Shown: one piece after another, positions 1-5,286 of the stretch | Layout of the letters: every line of letters begins with the position of its first letter | How positions within the stretch are numbered: the first letter of the stretch is position 1 | Assembly: GCA_958445555.1 (NCBI GenBank) | Contig: CAUCSW010000015.1 | Location: 1 to 9,781 of the forward strand | Origin: an uncultured Clostridia bacterium | GTDB lineage: Bacteria; Bacillota; Clostridia; Oscillospirales; Acutalibacteraceae | DNA length: 9,781 bases | Direction: 5' to 3' | The notes under the pieces: model-generated | Told to the model about the DNA's origin: nothing | The model's input: the letters and a program-made list of their open reading frames with translations, nothing else | Database searches by the model: none | Position numbers and translations under genes: made by a program

Positions 1-240
1 ATGTCCTGAATTTGCGGCAAGCTTAAGTCCTTTTACATAATGGTCTTCGGAGTGACGCTCCGAGATAAGCTCCCATGTGCGGTCTTTGCTGCCGTCGTCG
101 ACATAAAGAGCGAAACTGTCGGATGAGATCCGTCCCGAAACTATAAGCTCATTTAACAGTGAATCGATCCTGTCAAAAGTCACGGTCAGAACTTCCTGTT
201 CATTATAGCAGGGAATAACTATCGCGAGTCTTACATTCAT
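1..240 (-). CDS. Glycosyltransferase family 2, N-terminal part (runs off left edge)
   Basis: This is the first 80 codons of a GT-A fold glycosyltransferase; the 3' part lies outside the window. Read on the minus strand, the protein begins MNVRLAIVIPCYNEQEVL, the classic GT2 nucleotide-sugar binding strand (IPCYNE at residues 9-14). It has VDDGSKDRTW at residues 47-56, containing the first acidic pair that binds UDP- or GDP-sugar with metal, and ends LKLAANSGH at residues 72-80, matching the RNFGH-like segment of DPM1/GtrB-type enzymes. The ATG at 240 is supported by an AAGGAGT ribosome binding site at 257-251 on the minus strand with about 10 bases of spacing. Known relatives transfer a sugar to a polyprenyl phosphate or to cell-surface glycans. 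C-terminal membrane helices, which would separate these subtypes, cannot be seen here. The gene is divergent from the hydrogenase operon and probably unrelated to it. Confidence 0.9.
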   Translation of the reverse strand, partial: MNVRLAIVIPCYNEQEVLTVTFDRIDSLLNELIVSGRISSDSFALYVDDGSKDRTWELISERHSEDHYVKGLKLAANSGH

Positions 241-313
241 ATTCGGTACTACTCCTTTTTTGGCGGCGTTATGCCGAACGCAGCGGTTTGCGGGCCCGCA
301 AGGGGGAACGAAT

Positions 314-483
314 CGGACATGCGGGATCGACAGACCGATCCTACGGACAAAATCGCTCGGATGGGATCATTCGAACGGGATCGTCGGATGATATCTATCG
401 AATCGTACCCGACAGACGAGACCCGACGGGCGAGCGTCCGCGAACGAAACCGACAAACGGGGCCGGACAAATGAAGCGGACAA
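314..483. repeat. Degenerate short repeats in intergenic DNA
   Basis: The motif CGGACAA occurs at 344-350, 464-470 and 477-483, with a variant CGGACAT at 314-320. The last two copies form a 13-base period. At 407-434 there is a tandem pair of 14-mers, ACCCGACAGACGAG followed by ACCCGACGGGCGAG, differing at 2 of 14 positions. Positions 324-341 contain a perfect 6-bp inverted repeat, GGATCG and CGATCC, around a 6-base loop. These are seen directly. Their function, if any, is unknown; decayed tandem duplication is the simplest explanation. Confidence 0.45.
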
Positions 484-522
484 AAAGGTCGGCATATGAC
501 ATACGCCGGATAATATATACAT

Positions 523-551
523 ATAATAACATATCCGAAACGGTTCTGCAA
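523..551 (-). promoter_or_regulatory. Possible promoter for the glycosyltransferase gene
   Basis: On the minus strand TTGCAG (551-546) is followed after exactly 17 bases by TATTAT (528-523). The -10 matches the vegetative consensus at 5 of 6 positions and the -35 at 3 of 6. It lies in an AT-rich island flanked by the inverted repeat CGGATA (507-512) and TATCCG (532-537), which could bind a regulator. The implied leader to the glycosyltransferase start is about 275 bases, which is long, so the real promoter may lie closer. Confidence 0.35.
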
Positions 552-725
552 TAACCGCCCGTCTAAAAAATACTTGTAAAGCGGGTCGCGAAATGCGGCG
601 ACATCCCGAGACCTGCGGCCTCCCCGACGGATCGTGAATATCTGCATCCCGCATCGTCACGAAACCACCCGCATTGTTCCGATATCACGGCAAAGGAGAG
701 TCGAACACTGTCGAAAAACAAACTA

Positions 726-742
726 AATGTAAAAAATACATT
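726..742. promoter_or_regulatory. Palindrome upstream of the hydC promoter, possible operator
   Basis: AATGTA (726-731) and TACATT (737-742) form a perfect 6-bp inverted repeat around five A residues. It ends 10 bases before the proposed -35 hexamer of the hydC promoter, a position typical of activator sites. It does not match the Rex consensus. An AT-rich chance palindrome is a real alternative. Confidence 0.3.
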
Positions 743-752
743 AAAATGTGTA

Positions 753-781
753 TGGACTTTTTAATAATGTCGTGTTATAAT
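753..781 (+). promoter_or_regulatory. Probable sigma-A promoter of the hyd operon
   Basis: TGGACT (753-758) is spaced 17 bases from a perfect TATAAT (776-781). An extended -10 TGn precedes the TATAAT at 773-775. The -35 matches TTGACA at 4 of 6 positions. Transcription would start near 788, leaving a leader of about 140 bases before hydC. This is the best promoter-like sequence seen ahead of the operon. Confidence 0.65.
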
Positions 782-794
782 TTTATCATAATAT

Positions 795-836
795 GCCGTC
801 TGTGCATAAAGCACGGCTGCCGACGGGATATTCGGC
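795..836 (+). promoter_or_regulatory. Two small hairpins in the hydC leader
   Basis: GTGC (802-805) pairs with GCAC (811-814) around an ATAAA loop, and the stem can extend through GCC (795-797) with GGC (815-817) across a 4-base bulge. GCCGA (819-823) pairs with TCGGC (832-836) around an 8-base loop. Neither is followed by a U-tract and neither matches a riboswitch class I know, so they may only be ordinary leader structure. Confidence 0.25.
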
Positions 837-926
837 GGTGTTTTCAGATGTCGGAGGGTAAGCTTTTTCCCTTTTAAGTATTGAAAAACAGCGGCACTAT
901 TGCACATTTTAGGAGGAAAAGACTTT

Positions 927-1421
927 ATGAAGAAAAAGATCGGCACCCAGACCTTCAGAGGCACTCCCGAGCAGGAAAAGCAGCTCAGAGCCGTCATTGA
1001 AGAAAACAAGTCCGATCCCAGTAAGCTTATTGCGGTCATGCAGGCGGCTCAGGATATCTACGGATATCTGCCGCTTGAGGTTCAGACCATGATAGCCGAG
1101 GGAATGGGAGTATCCGCCGAAAAGGTATACGGCGTTTCAACCTTTTACGCACAGTTCTCACTGGCGCCCAAGGGCAGATACAATATCTCGGTCTGCCTCG
1201 GTACGGCTTGCTATGTCAAGGGCTCGGGCGACCTATTTGATAAGCTTTCGGAAAAGCTCGGTATCGGTGCCGATGAGTGTACCGAAGACGGAAGATTTTC
1301 CCTTACTGCCTGCCGCTGCATAGGCGCCTGCGGCCTTGCGCCGGTTCTCACGGTCAATGATGAGGTCTACGGTCGTCTTACCGTTGACGACATAGACGAT
1401 ATCCTTGCAAAGTACAACTGA
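927..1421 (+). CDS. hydC: HydC, NuoE-like [2Fe-2S] subunit of NADH-linked [FeFe] hydrogenase
   Basis: This is a 164-residue thioredoxin-fold [2Fe-2S] protein of the NuoE/24-kDa family, the small electron-transfer subunit of HydABC. The four cluster ligands are visible as C-x4-C at Cys90 and Cys95 (CLGTAC) and C-x3-C at Cys131 and Cys135 (CIGAC). The family helical N-terminus (DIYGYLP at 43-49) and the VYGVSTFYAQF segment (67-77) precede them. I chose ATG 927 because AGGAGG at 911-916 sits 10 bases upstream; the open frame reaches back to a TTG at 900 that would place this SD inside the gene. It is the first gene of the operon and is separated from hydB and hydA by seven genes, whereas in simpler operons the three are adjacent. 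Cytoplasmic; length is normal for the family. Confidence 0.93.
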   Translation: MKKKIGTQTFRGTPEQEKQLRAVIEENKSDPSKLIAVMQAAQDIYGYLPLEVQTMIAEGMGVSAEKVYGVSTFYAQFSLAPKGRYNISVCLGTACYVKGSGDLFDKLSEKLGIGADECTEDGRFSLTACRCIGACGLAPVLTVNDEVYGRLTVDDIDDILAKYN

Positions 1422-1463
1422 TATTTTCGGTATGACCGACTAATTTATAAAGGAATAAGCCGT

Positions 1464-1820
1464 ATGAAGATCGAAACTATTAGGAATATCCTGAATGCAG
1501 AGGTCATCTGCAACGGCGGCAACCTTGACAAAAATGTCTATTCCGCCTGCGGGAGCGATATGATGAGCGATGTGCTTGCCTATGTTAAGGATCAGGCGGT
1601 GCTGCTTACGGGACTGCTCAATCCTCAGGTGATCCGCACCGCGGAAATGATGGATATGTTGTGCGTTGTTTTCGTGCGGTCGAAGCGTCCCACTCCCGAA
1701 ATGATCAGACTTGCCGAAGAAAGCGGGATCGTGCTGCTTGCGACCTCAAAAAGAATGTACGAGGCGTGCGGTATTCTGTACAGTAACGGTCTCGTGGGAA
1801 ACAAGGTTAAGAATGTCTGA
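1464..1820 (+). CDS. DRTGG-domain-like protein (first copy)
   Basis: This is a 118-residue single-domain protein with no signal peptide or membrane segment. The pattern fits the small DRTGG-like proteins found beside clostridial hydrogenase genes: an N-terminal helix-strand (MKIETIRNILNAEVICNGG), a SACGSDMMSDVLAYV segment at 27-41, the hydrophobic strands AVLLTGL and LCVVFVRSK, and a terminal IVLLATSKRMYEACGIL at 89-105. DRTGG domains accompany CBS or kinase/transferase modules and are thought to bind regulatory ligands; the function in this context is not established. A canonical DRTGG motif is not itself visible, so the call rests on overall pattern and context. The SD AAGGAA (1450-1455) lies 8 bases upstream. 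It is paralogous to the gene at 3646-3972, and its stop overlaps the next start. Confidence 0.72.
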   Translation: MKIETIRNILNAEVICNGGNLDKNVYSACGSDMMSDVLAYVKDQAVLLTGLLNPQVIRTAEMMDMLCVVFVRSKRPTPEMIRLAEESGIVLLATSKRMYEACGILYSNGLVGNKVKNV

Positions 1821-2238
1821 GTCGGTAACCTTTCGCTTTGATGTCGACGGGTCTGACTTTACTTCGGCGGGTCAGGCATCGGTACTCGTCAAGAAAAACC
1901 TCAGACAGATAGGTCTGTCTCCCGAAATAATCCGCCGTGTCTCGATAGCAATGTACGAAGGCGAAATAAATATGGTGATACACGCCGGAGGCGGTGTCGC
2001 CGAGGTCACGGTAGATGAAGATGCGGTCACGATCCGTCTTACGGATACGGGTCCCGGCATAAAGGACATTGAAAAGGCTATGCAGGAGGGATATTCCACC
2101 GCTTCCGATACCGTGCGTTCTCTCGGTTTCGGCGCAGGTATGGGATTGCCCAACATGAAGCGCTATACCGATACGATGGAGATAAGATCCGAAGTCGGCG
2201 TCGGTACCGATATCGTTATGACCGTTTTGATACGATGA
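1813..2238 (+). CDS. RsbW-like anti-sigma/serine-kinase-type ATP-binding protein
   Basis: This is a 141-residue GHKL ATPase domain standing alone, without a histidine-phosphorylation domain. The N box is at Glu49 and Asn53 (YEGEINMVIHA), the G1 box is DTGPGI at 78-83, and the G2 box is GFGAGMGLP at 105-113, followed by GTDIVMTV typical of the final strand. This matches RsbW/SpoIIAB-type anti-sigma factor kinases and the ATPase-like proteins found beside clostridial hydrogenase genes. ATG 1813 was chosen because the frame upstream of it lies inside the previous gene and the protein from here has normal domain length. It overlaps the previous gene by 8 bases, with a weak AAGG SD at 1803-1806, suggesting translational coupling. 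A partner sigma factor or antagonist is not in the window, so the kinase target is unknown. Confidence 0.85.
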   Translation: MSESVTFRFDVDGSDFTSAGQASVLVKKNLRQIGLSPEIIRRVSIAMYEGEINMVIHAGGGVAEVTVDEDAVTIRLTDTGPGIKDIEKAMQEGYSTASDTVRSLGFGAGMGLPNMKRYTDTMEIRSEVGVGTDIVMTVLIR

Positions 2239-2366
2239 TATGAGTATCGGGATCCGGTAAGGGCTGCACTTGTCCGATTTGACCGTATTGACTGCTTTGT
2301 CGGATGGTGGTCCGATAATCCCGGTGCTGACATAAACCCGGAAAAACCGTTTCGGCAGGTGTACAG
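2239..2366 (+). promoter_or_regulatory. 128-base intercistronic gap with competing hairpins
   Basis: This is the largest gap inside the operon. TTGTCGGA (2297-2304) pairs with TCCGATAA (2311-2318), 8 bp including one G-U, around a 6-base loop. An earlier TCCGA (2273-2277) could instead pair with the same TCGGA at 2300-2304, so two mutually exclusive structures are possible. No U-tract follows, so it is not a simple terminator. A TTGACT at 2288-2293 has only a GATAAT 20 bases away, too far for a good promoter. The next gene has only a weak SD (CAGGTG, 2356-2361). mRNA processing, or translation control of the hydrogenase-like gene, is possible. Confidence 0.35.
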
Positions 2367-3659
2367 ATGAATACTTACAAGCATTCGGTATATCACGATA
2401 TATCTAAGTGCACGGGCTGCACGACCTGTCTTCGCCATTGCCCCACCGAAGCGATAAGAATAAAGAACGGCAGGGCGATAATCAACGAAGACAGATGCAT
2501 AGACTGCGGAGAGTGCATAAGGGTCTGCCATTCAAAGGCGGCAAAAACGGTACATACAGACCTTGACAGACTGAACGATTTCAAATGGAAGATCGCGCTG
2601 CCCGCTCCCGCTCTTTACGGTCAGTTCGACAATCTCGATGATGTCGATTATGTGCTGGACGGATTGCTCAGAGTCGGATTCGATGATGTTTTCGAAGTCT
2701 CGGCGGCGGCTGAACTCGTTTCGGCATACACGAGACTGTACCTGAAGGATAAACGGGTAAAAAAGCCCGTAATCAGTTCGGCTTGCCCGGTGATAGTGAG
2801 GCTGATAGGTCTGCGATTCCCGTCGCTCGGTGAGCATATAATGCATATGCTTCCGCCGATGGAAATAGCCGCACATATGGCGAGAAGGGCGGCAAAGGAA
2901 AAACACCCGGAGCTTGATGACGGAGATATAGGCATATTCTTTATATCGCCATGCCCCGCAAAGGTGAGCTATGTCAATAACGGCTTCGCCGATTATAAAA
3001 GCGCGGTGGACTGCGTTATCCCGATAAGCGATATTTATTTTCGCCTGATCGCGGCAATGCGTCACGATGTGTCGGCAGACACCCTTTCCCATTCCGGTAT
3101 GATAGGTATAGGCTGGGCTGTGACGGGCGGCGAGTCGACGGCGGTCTTTAACGACAACTACCTCGCGGCGGACGGGATCGACAACTGTATCCATGTTCTT
3201 GACCAGATAGAAAACGGAACGATGCCGAGCCTGGAGTTCATTGAGCTCAACGCCTGCGCGTGCGGCTGCGTCGGCGGAGTGTGTACGATACAGAACCCGT
3301 TCATAGCCAAAGCGAGACTTCAGGGACTCAGAAGGTACCTGCCGGTCTCCTGTAATTTTTTGAAAGACGGAGAGGGCACCGTCCCCGAGGACTGTATGTT
3401 TTCGGATTTGCCGTCCTACAGACCGATCTCGGTCTTCAGCGATAATTTTGTCGAGTCAATGCGTATGATGTCGGAGATCCAGCGGATAAGGGACACACTT
3501 CCCGGAATCGACTGCGGCTCCTGCGGGGCACCGACATGCCGTGCGTTTGCCGAGGATATCGTGAGAGGCAGCGGTACGGCGAGAGAGTGCCCGATACAAA
3601 GATACAGAAACGAATTCGGCAGTCAAGAGCAAGGCGGTGATACTGATGACGGTGAATGA
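2367..3659 (+). CDS. [FeFe] hydrogenase-like protein with H-cluster domain, putative H2 sensor
   Basis: This 430-residue cytoplasmic iron-sulfur protein has four parts. Two [4Fe-4S] ferredoxin motifs lie at Cys15/18/21/25 and Cys44/47/50/54. An H-cluster domain spans about 75-330. A C-terminal four-cysteine FeS domain has Cys383, 386, 391 and 408 (CGSCGAPTC). The four expected H-cluster Cys ligands are present: Cys140 (SSACP), Cys196 (SPCPAK), Cys297 and Cys301 (NACACGC). The loops differ from catalytic enzymes: the usual TSCCP is SSACP, placing Ala139 where the proton-relay Cys normally sits; MPCxxK is SPCxxK; and the GGGxP end of L3 is GGVCT. These features match putative sensory (group C/D, HydS-like) hydrogenases, which are reported to be poor catalysts. 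No PAS domain is fused, and the neighbouring ATPases and phosphoesterase may carry the output. The start is ATG 2367; an in-frame stop lies at 2328-2330. Confidence 0.85.
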   Translation: MNTYKHSVYHDISKCTGCTTCLRHCPTEAIRIKNGRAIINEDRCIDCGECIRVCHSKAAKTVHTDLDRLNDFKWKIALPAPALYGQFDNLDDVDYVLDGLLRVGFDDVFEVSAAAELVSAYTRLYLKDKRVKKPVISSACPVIVRLIGLRFPSLGEHIMHMLPPMEIAAHMARRAAKEKHPELDDGDIGIFFISPCPAKVSYVNNGFADYKSAVDCVIPISDIYFRLIAAMRHDVSADTLSHSGMIGIGWAVTGGESTAVFNDNYLAADGIDNCIHVLDQIENGTMPSLEFIELNACACGCVGGVCTIQNPFIAKARLQGLRRYLPVSCNFLKDGEGTVPEDCMFSDLPSYRPISVFSDNFVESMRMMSEIQRIRDTLPGIDCGSCGAPTCRAFAEDIVRGSGTARECPIQRYRNEFGSQEQGGDTDDGE

Positions 3660-3972
3660 ACTTGCGGTGCGCTGCGGCTTTACGCCGATATCGGTGACCG
3701 ACGGTGACAGAGAGGTCATCGGTGCGTATTGCGGCGATCTGCTGAGCTGGGTTATGGGCAGAGCAAAACAGGACTCCGCCTGGATAACGATAATGACCAA
3801 TGTGAATGTTGCCGCAGTCGCATCATTGAGTGATGTCGCCTGCGTCATCATAGCCGAATCCGCAAAGCCGGACGAGCAGCTGACCGCAGCCGCTGCGGAT
3901 AAAGGAATAAATATTCTTTCTTCGGACAGGACGGTTTACGAGACCGCGCTTGCCGTAGGAAATGTAATATGA
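3646..3972 (+). CDS. DRTGG-domain-like protein (second copy)
   Basis: This 108-residue soluble protein aligns by eye with the first DRTGG-like protein of this operon. CGDLLSWVMGRA (29-40) corresponds to GSDMMSDVLAYV, VACVIIAESAKP to LCVVFVRSKRP, and INILSSDRTVYETALAV (88-104) to the final IVLLATSKRMYEACGIL. That places the two as diverged paralogs, with the Ser/Asp-rich turn and terminal strand-helix conserved. ATG 3646 is preferred over an in-frame GTG at 3637 because AAGGCGG (3631-3637) then gives an 8-base SD spacing. It overlaps the end of the H-cluster gene by 14 bases and its own TGA overlaps the PHP start as ATGA, so all three are probably translationally coupled. It has no catalytic motif. 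A role as ligand-binding or scaffolding partner of the ATPases is only an inference. Confidence 0.75.
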   Translation: MTVNELAVRCGFTPISVTDGDREVIGAYCGDLLSWVMGRAKQDSAWITIMTNVNVAAVASLSDVACVIIAESAKPDEQLTAAAADKGINILSSDRTVYETALAVGNVI

Positions 3973-4700
3973 ACAAGCTGTATTACGATCTGCACATCCA
4001 TTCCTGCCTTTCGCCCTGCGGAGACAATGAGTCGACACCCGACAGTATTGCGGGTATGGGCGAGCTTAACGGCCTTGGAATAATGGCGCTGACCGATCAT
4101 AATACCGTGAAAAACTGCCCCGCCTTTTTTAAGGCAGCCGAGCGTCACGGCATCGTGCCCGTGGCGGGACTTGAACTTACGACCTCCGAGGATATACATA
4201 TGGTGTGCCTTTTCGAGACACTTGAGGGTGCGCTTGATTTCGGAACGATCGTTGAAAACAGTCTCGTCAGGGTCAAAAACCGTGAGGATGTGTTCGGCAG
4301 CCAGCTCATCGTCGATGAATTCGACAGAGTCATAGGCAGGCAAGAGGATCTTTTGATAAACGCCACCGAGATCACTGTCGGTGATGTAAAAAGTAAAGTC
4401 GAGAGCTTCGGCGGAATAACCTATCCCGCGCACATAGACAGGGAAGCGGGAGGAATGGTCGCCGTGCTCGGCAGTGTCCCTGCCGAATACGGATTCTGCT
4501 TTGCCGAGCTGCACGACCGTAACCGTAAATCCGAATACGCCGCCCTTACGGGGATGCCCGAGCATCGTTTCCTTATCAGCTCGGACGCCCATGTTCTCTG
4601 GAACATAAAAGAGGCGGAGGATTATATAACCCTTGAGTGCGGCAACGATCCGTCAGAGGTGAGAAAAGCATTGTTCGATTACCTGAGGTGTAAAAAATGA
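3969..4700 (+). CDS. PHP-domain phosphoesterase
   Basis: This 243-residue protein belongs to the polymerase and histidinol phosphatase family. Metal-binding motifs are in order: DLHIHSCLSPCG (7-18) with His9 and His11, LTDHN (41-45) with Asp43 and His44, Glu69 in GLELTT, His77, His155 in YPAHIDR, and the terminal SSDAH (204-208) with Asp206 and His208. This is an intact trinuclear metal site, so it is likely an active phosphoesterase. PHP enzymes hydrolyse varied substrates, including histidinol phosphate, nucleoside 3',5'-bisphosphates and protein phosphotyrosine, so the substrate here is unknown. Its place between a DRTGG-like protein and an RsbW-type ATPase suggests it could remove or produce a signalling phosphate, but that is inference. 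The start overlaps the upstream TGA (ATGA) and the stop overlaps the next ATG in the same way. Confidence 0.88.
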   Translation: MNKLYYDLHIHSCLSPCGDNESTPDSIAGMGELNGLGIMALTDHNTVKNCPAFFKAAERHGIVPVAGLELTTSEDIHMVCLFETLEGALDFGTIVENSLVRVKNREDVFGSQLIVDEFDRVIGRQEDLLINATEITVGDVKSKVESFGGITYPAHIDREAGGMVAVLGSVPAEYGFCFAELHDRNRKSEYAALTGMPEHRFLISSDAHVLWNIKEAEDYITLECGNDPSEVRKALFDYLRCKK

Positions 4701-5254
4701 AGGAACTGTCACTCAATATTCTTGATATAGCGGAAAATTCCTTCAAAGCCGCAGCAAAGCTTGTGGAAGTCATCATACGCGAGACCGATGAGACCTTGAC
4801 CGTGACCGTTAAGGATGACGGAAAGGGTATGTCGCCGCAAACGGCTGCCGCGGTCACCGATCCGTTTTTCACCACCAGAACCACCAGAAAGGTGGGAATG
4901 GGAATACCTCTTTTCAAAATGGAGGCAGAGCAAACGGGCGGTCGGTTTTCCCTTGTATCAAGAAGTATTGAAGAGTATCCCGAGGATCACGGAACCGAGG
5001 TAACGGCACTCTTTTACAAAAATCATCTGGACTTTACCCCGCTCGGCGACATTGTCTCAACGGTAAAAACAATAGTCCAGGGTCACCCGGAGGTCGACTT
5101 TTCGTTTCGCCACGATATGCCGAAGGGCAGCGTCGAAATGGACACCCGCGAGCTGAAAGAGGTGCTCGGAACCGTCCCGCTCAACAACACGGAGGTGTTG
5201 TGCTGGATAGGCGAATACCTGACCGAACAGTATTCGGCGGTCGGGCGCTCTTAA
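4697..5254 (+). CDS. GHKL-type ATP-binding protein with C-terminal extension
   Basis: This 185-residue protein carries a stand-alone histidine-kinase-type ATPase domain in residues 1 to about 107. The N box is LDIAENSFKA (9-18) with Glu13 and Asn14, the G1 box is KDDGKGM (39-45), the G2 region is RKVGMGIPLFK (64-74), and the GTEVTALF strand ends the domain. No phosphoacceptor His domain is fused. A further 75 or so residues (108-185) have no motif I recognise; they include a helix-prone ELKEVLGTVPL segment and may be a partner-binding tail. It is distinct from but related to the RsbW-like gene at 1813-2238. The start ATG is coupled to the PHP stop (ATGA) with a GAGGTG SD at 4685-4690. Annotated relatives in clostridial hydrogenase loci are usually called ATP-binding or sensor-kinase-like; the substrate is unknown. 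Confidence 0.85.
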   Translation: MKELSLNILDIAENSFKAAAKLVEVIIRETDETLTVTVKDDGKGMSPQTAAAVTDPFFTTRTTRKVGMGIPLFKMEAEQTGGRFSLVSRSIEEYPEDHGTEVTALFYKNHLDFTPLGDIVSTVKTIVQGHPEVDFSFRHDMPKGSVEMDTRELKEVLGTVPLNNTEVLCWIGEYLTEQYSAVGRS

Positions 5255-5286
5255 AAACAAATCAATAACCTGAAAGGAAGAAATAT

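Larger units (their letters stand above)
241..926. other. Divergent intergenic region
   Basis: About 690 bases separate the divergent glycosyltransferase and hydC. Short open frames exist here on both strands, but none has a recognisable domain. Their translations are rich in Arg and Asp in several frames, as expected from a repetitive CGGA/GAC-rich DNA stretch, so I do not call a gene. The left half (about 290-490) is GC-rich and repetitive, the middle (507-537) is AT-rich and may hold a minus-strand promoter, and the right part (720-790) is AT-rich and holds the hydC promoter. I looked for a Rex-type operator (TTGTTAA-N4-TTAACAA) and saw none. Confidence 0.7.

Noticed and set aside
249..660. 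Overlapping open frames of 67-132 codons on both strands in the intergenic region
   Set aside because: Their translations are Arg/Asp-rich products of repetitive GC-rich DNA, have no recognisable domain and lack convincing ribosome binding sites.
848..877. Short leader peptide (9 codons from ATG 848) ahead of hydC
   Set aside because: It has no amino acid run suited to attenuation and no clear SD; nothing supports its translation.
2288..2319. Internal promoter TTGACT with GATAAT before the H-cluster gene
   Set aside because: The spacer is 20 bases, longer than sigma-A promoters normally tolerate.
3936..4592. Long minus-strand open frame of 218 codons opposite the PHP gene
   Set aside because: It is a shadow of the PHP gene, whose metal-site motifs and coupled starts leave no doubt about the coding strand.
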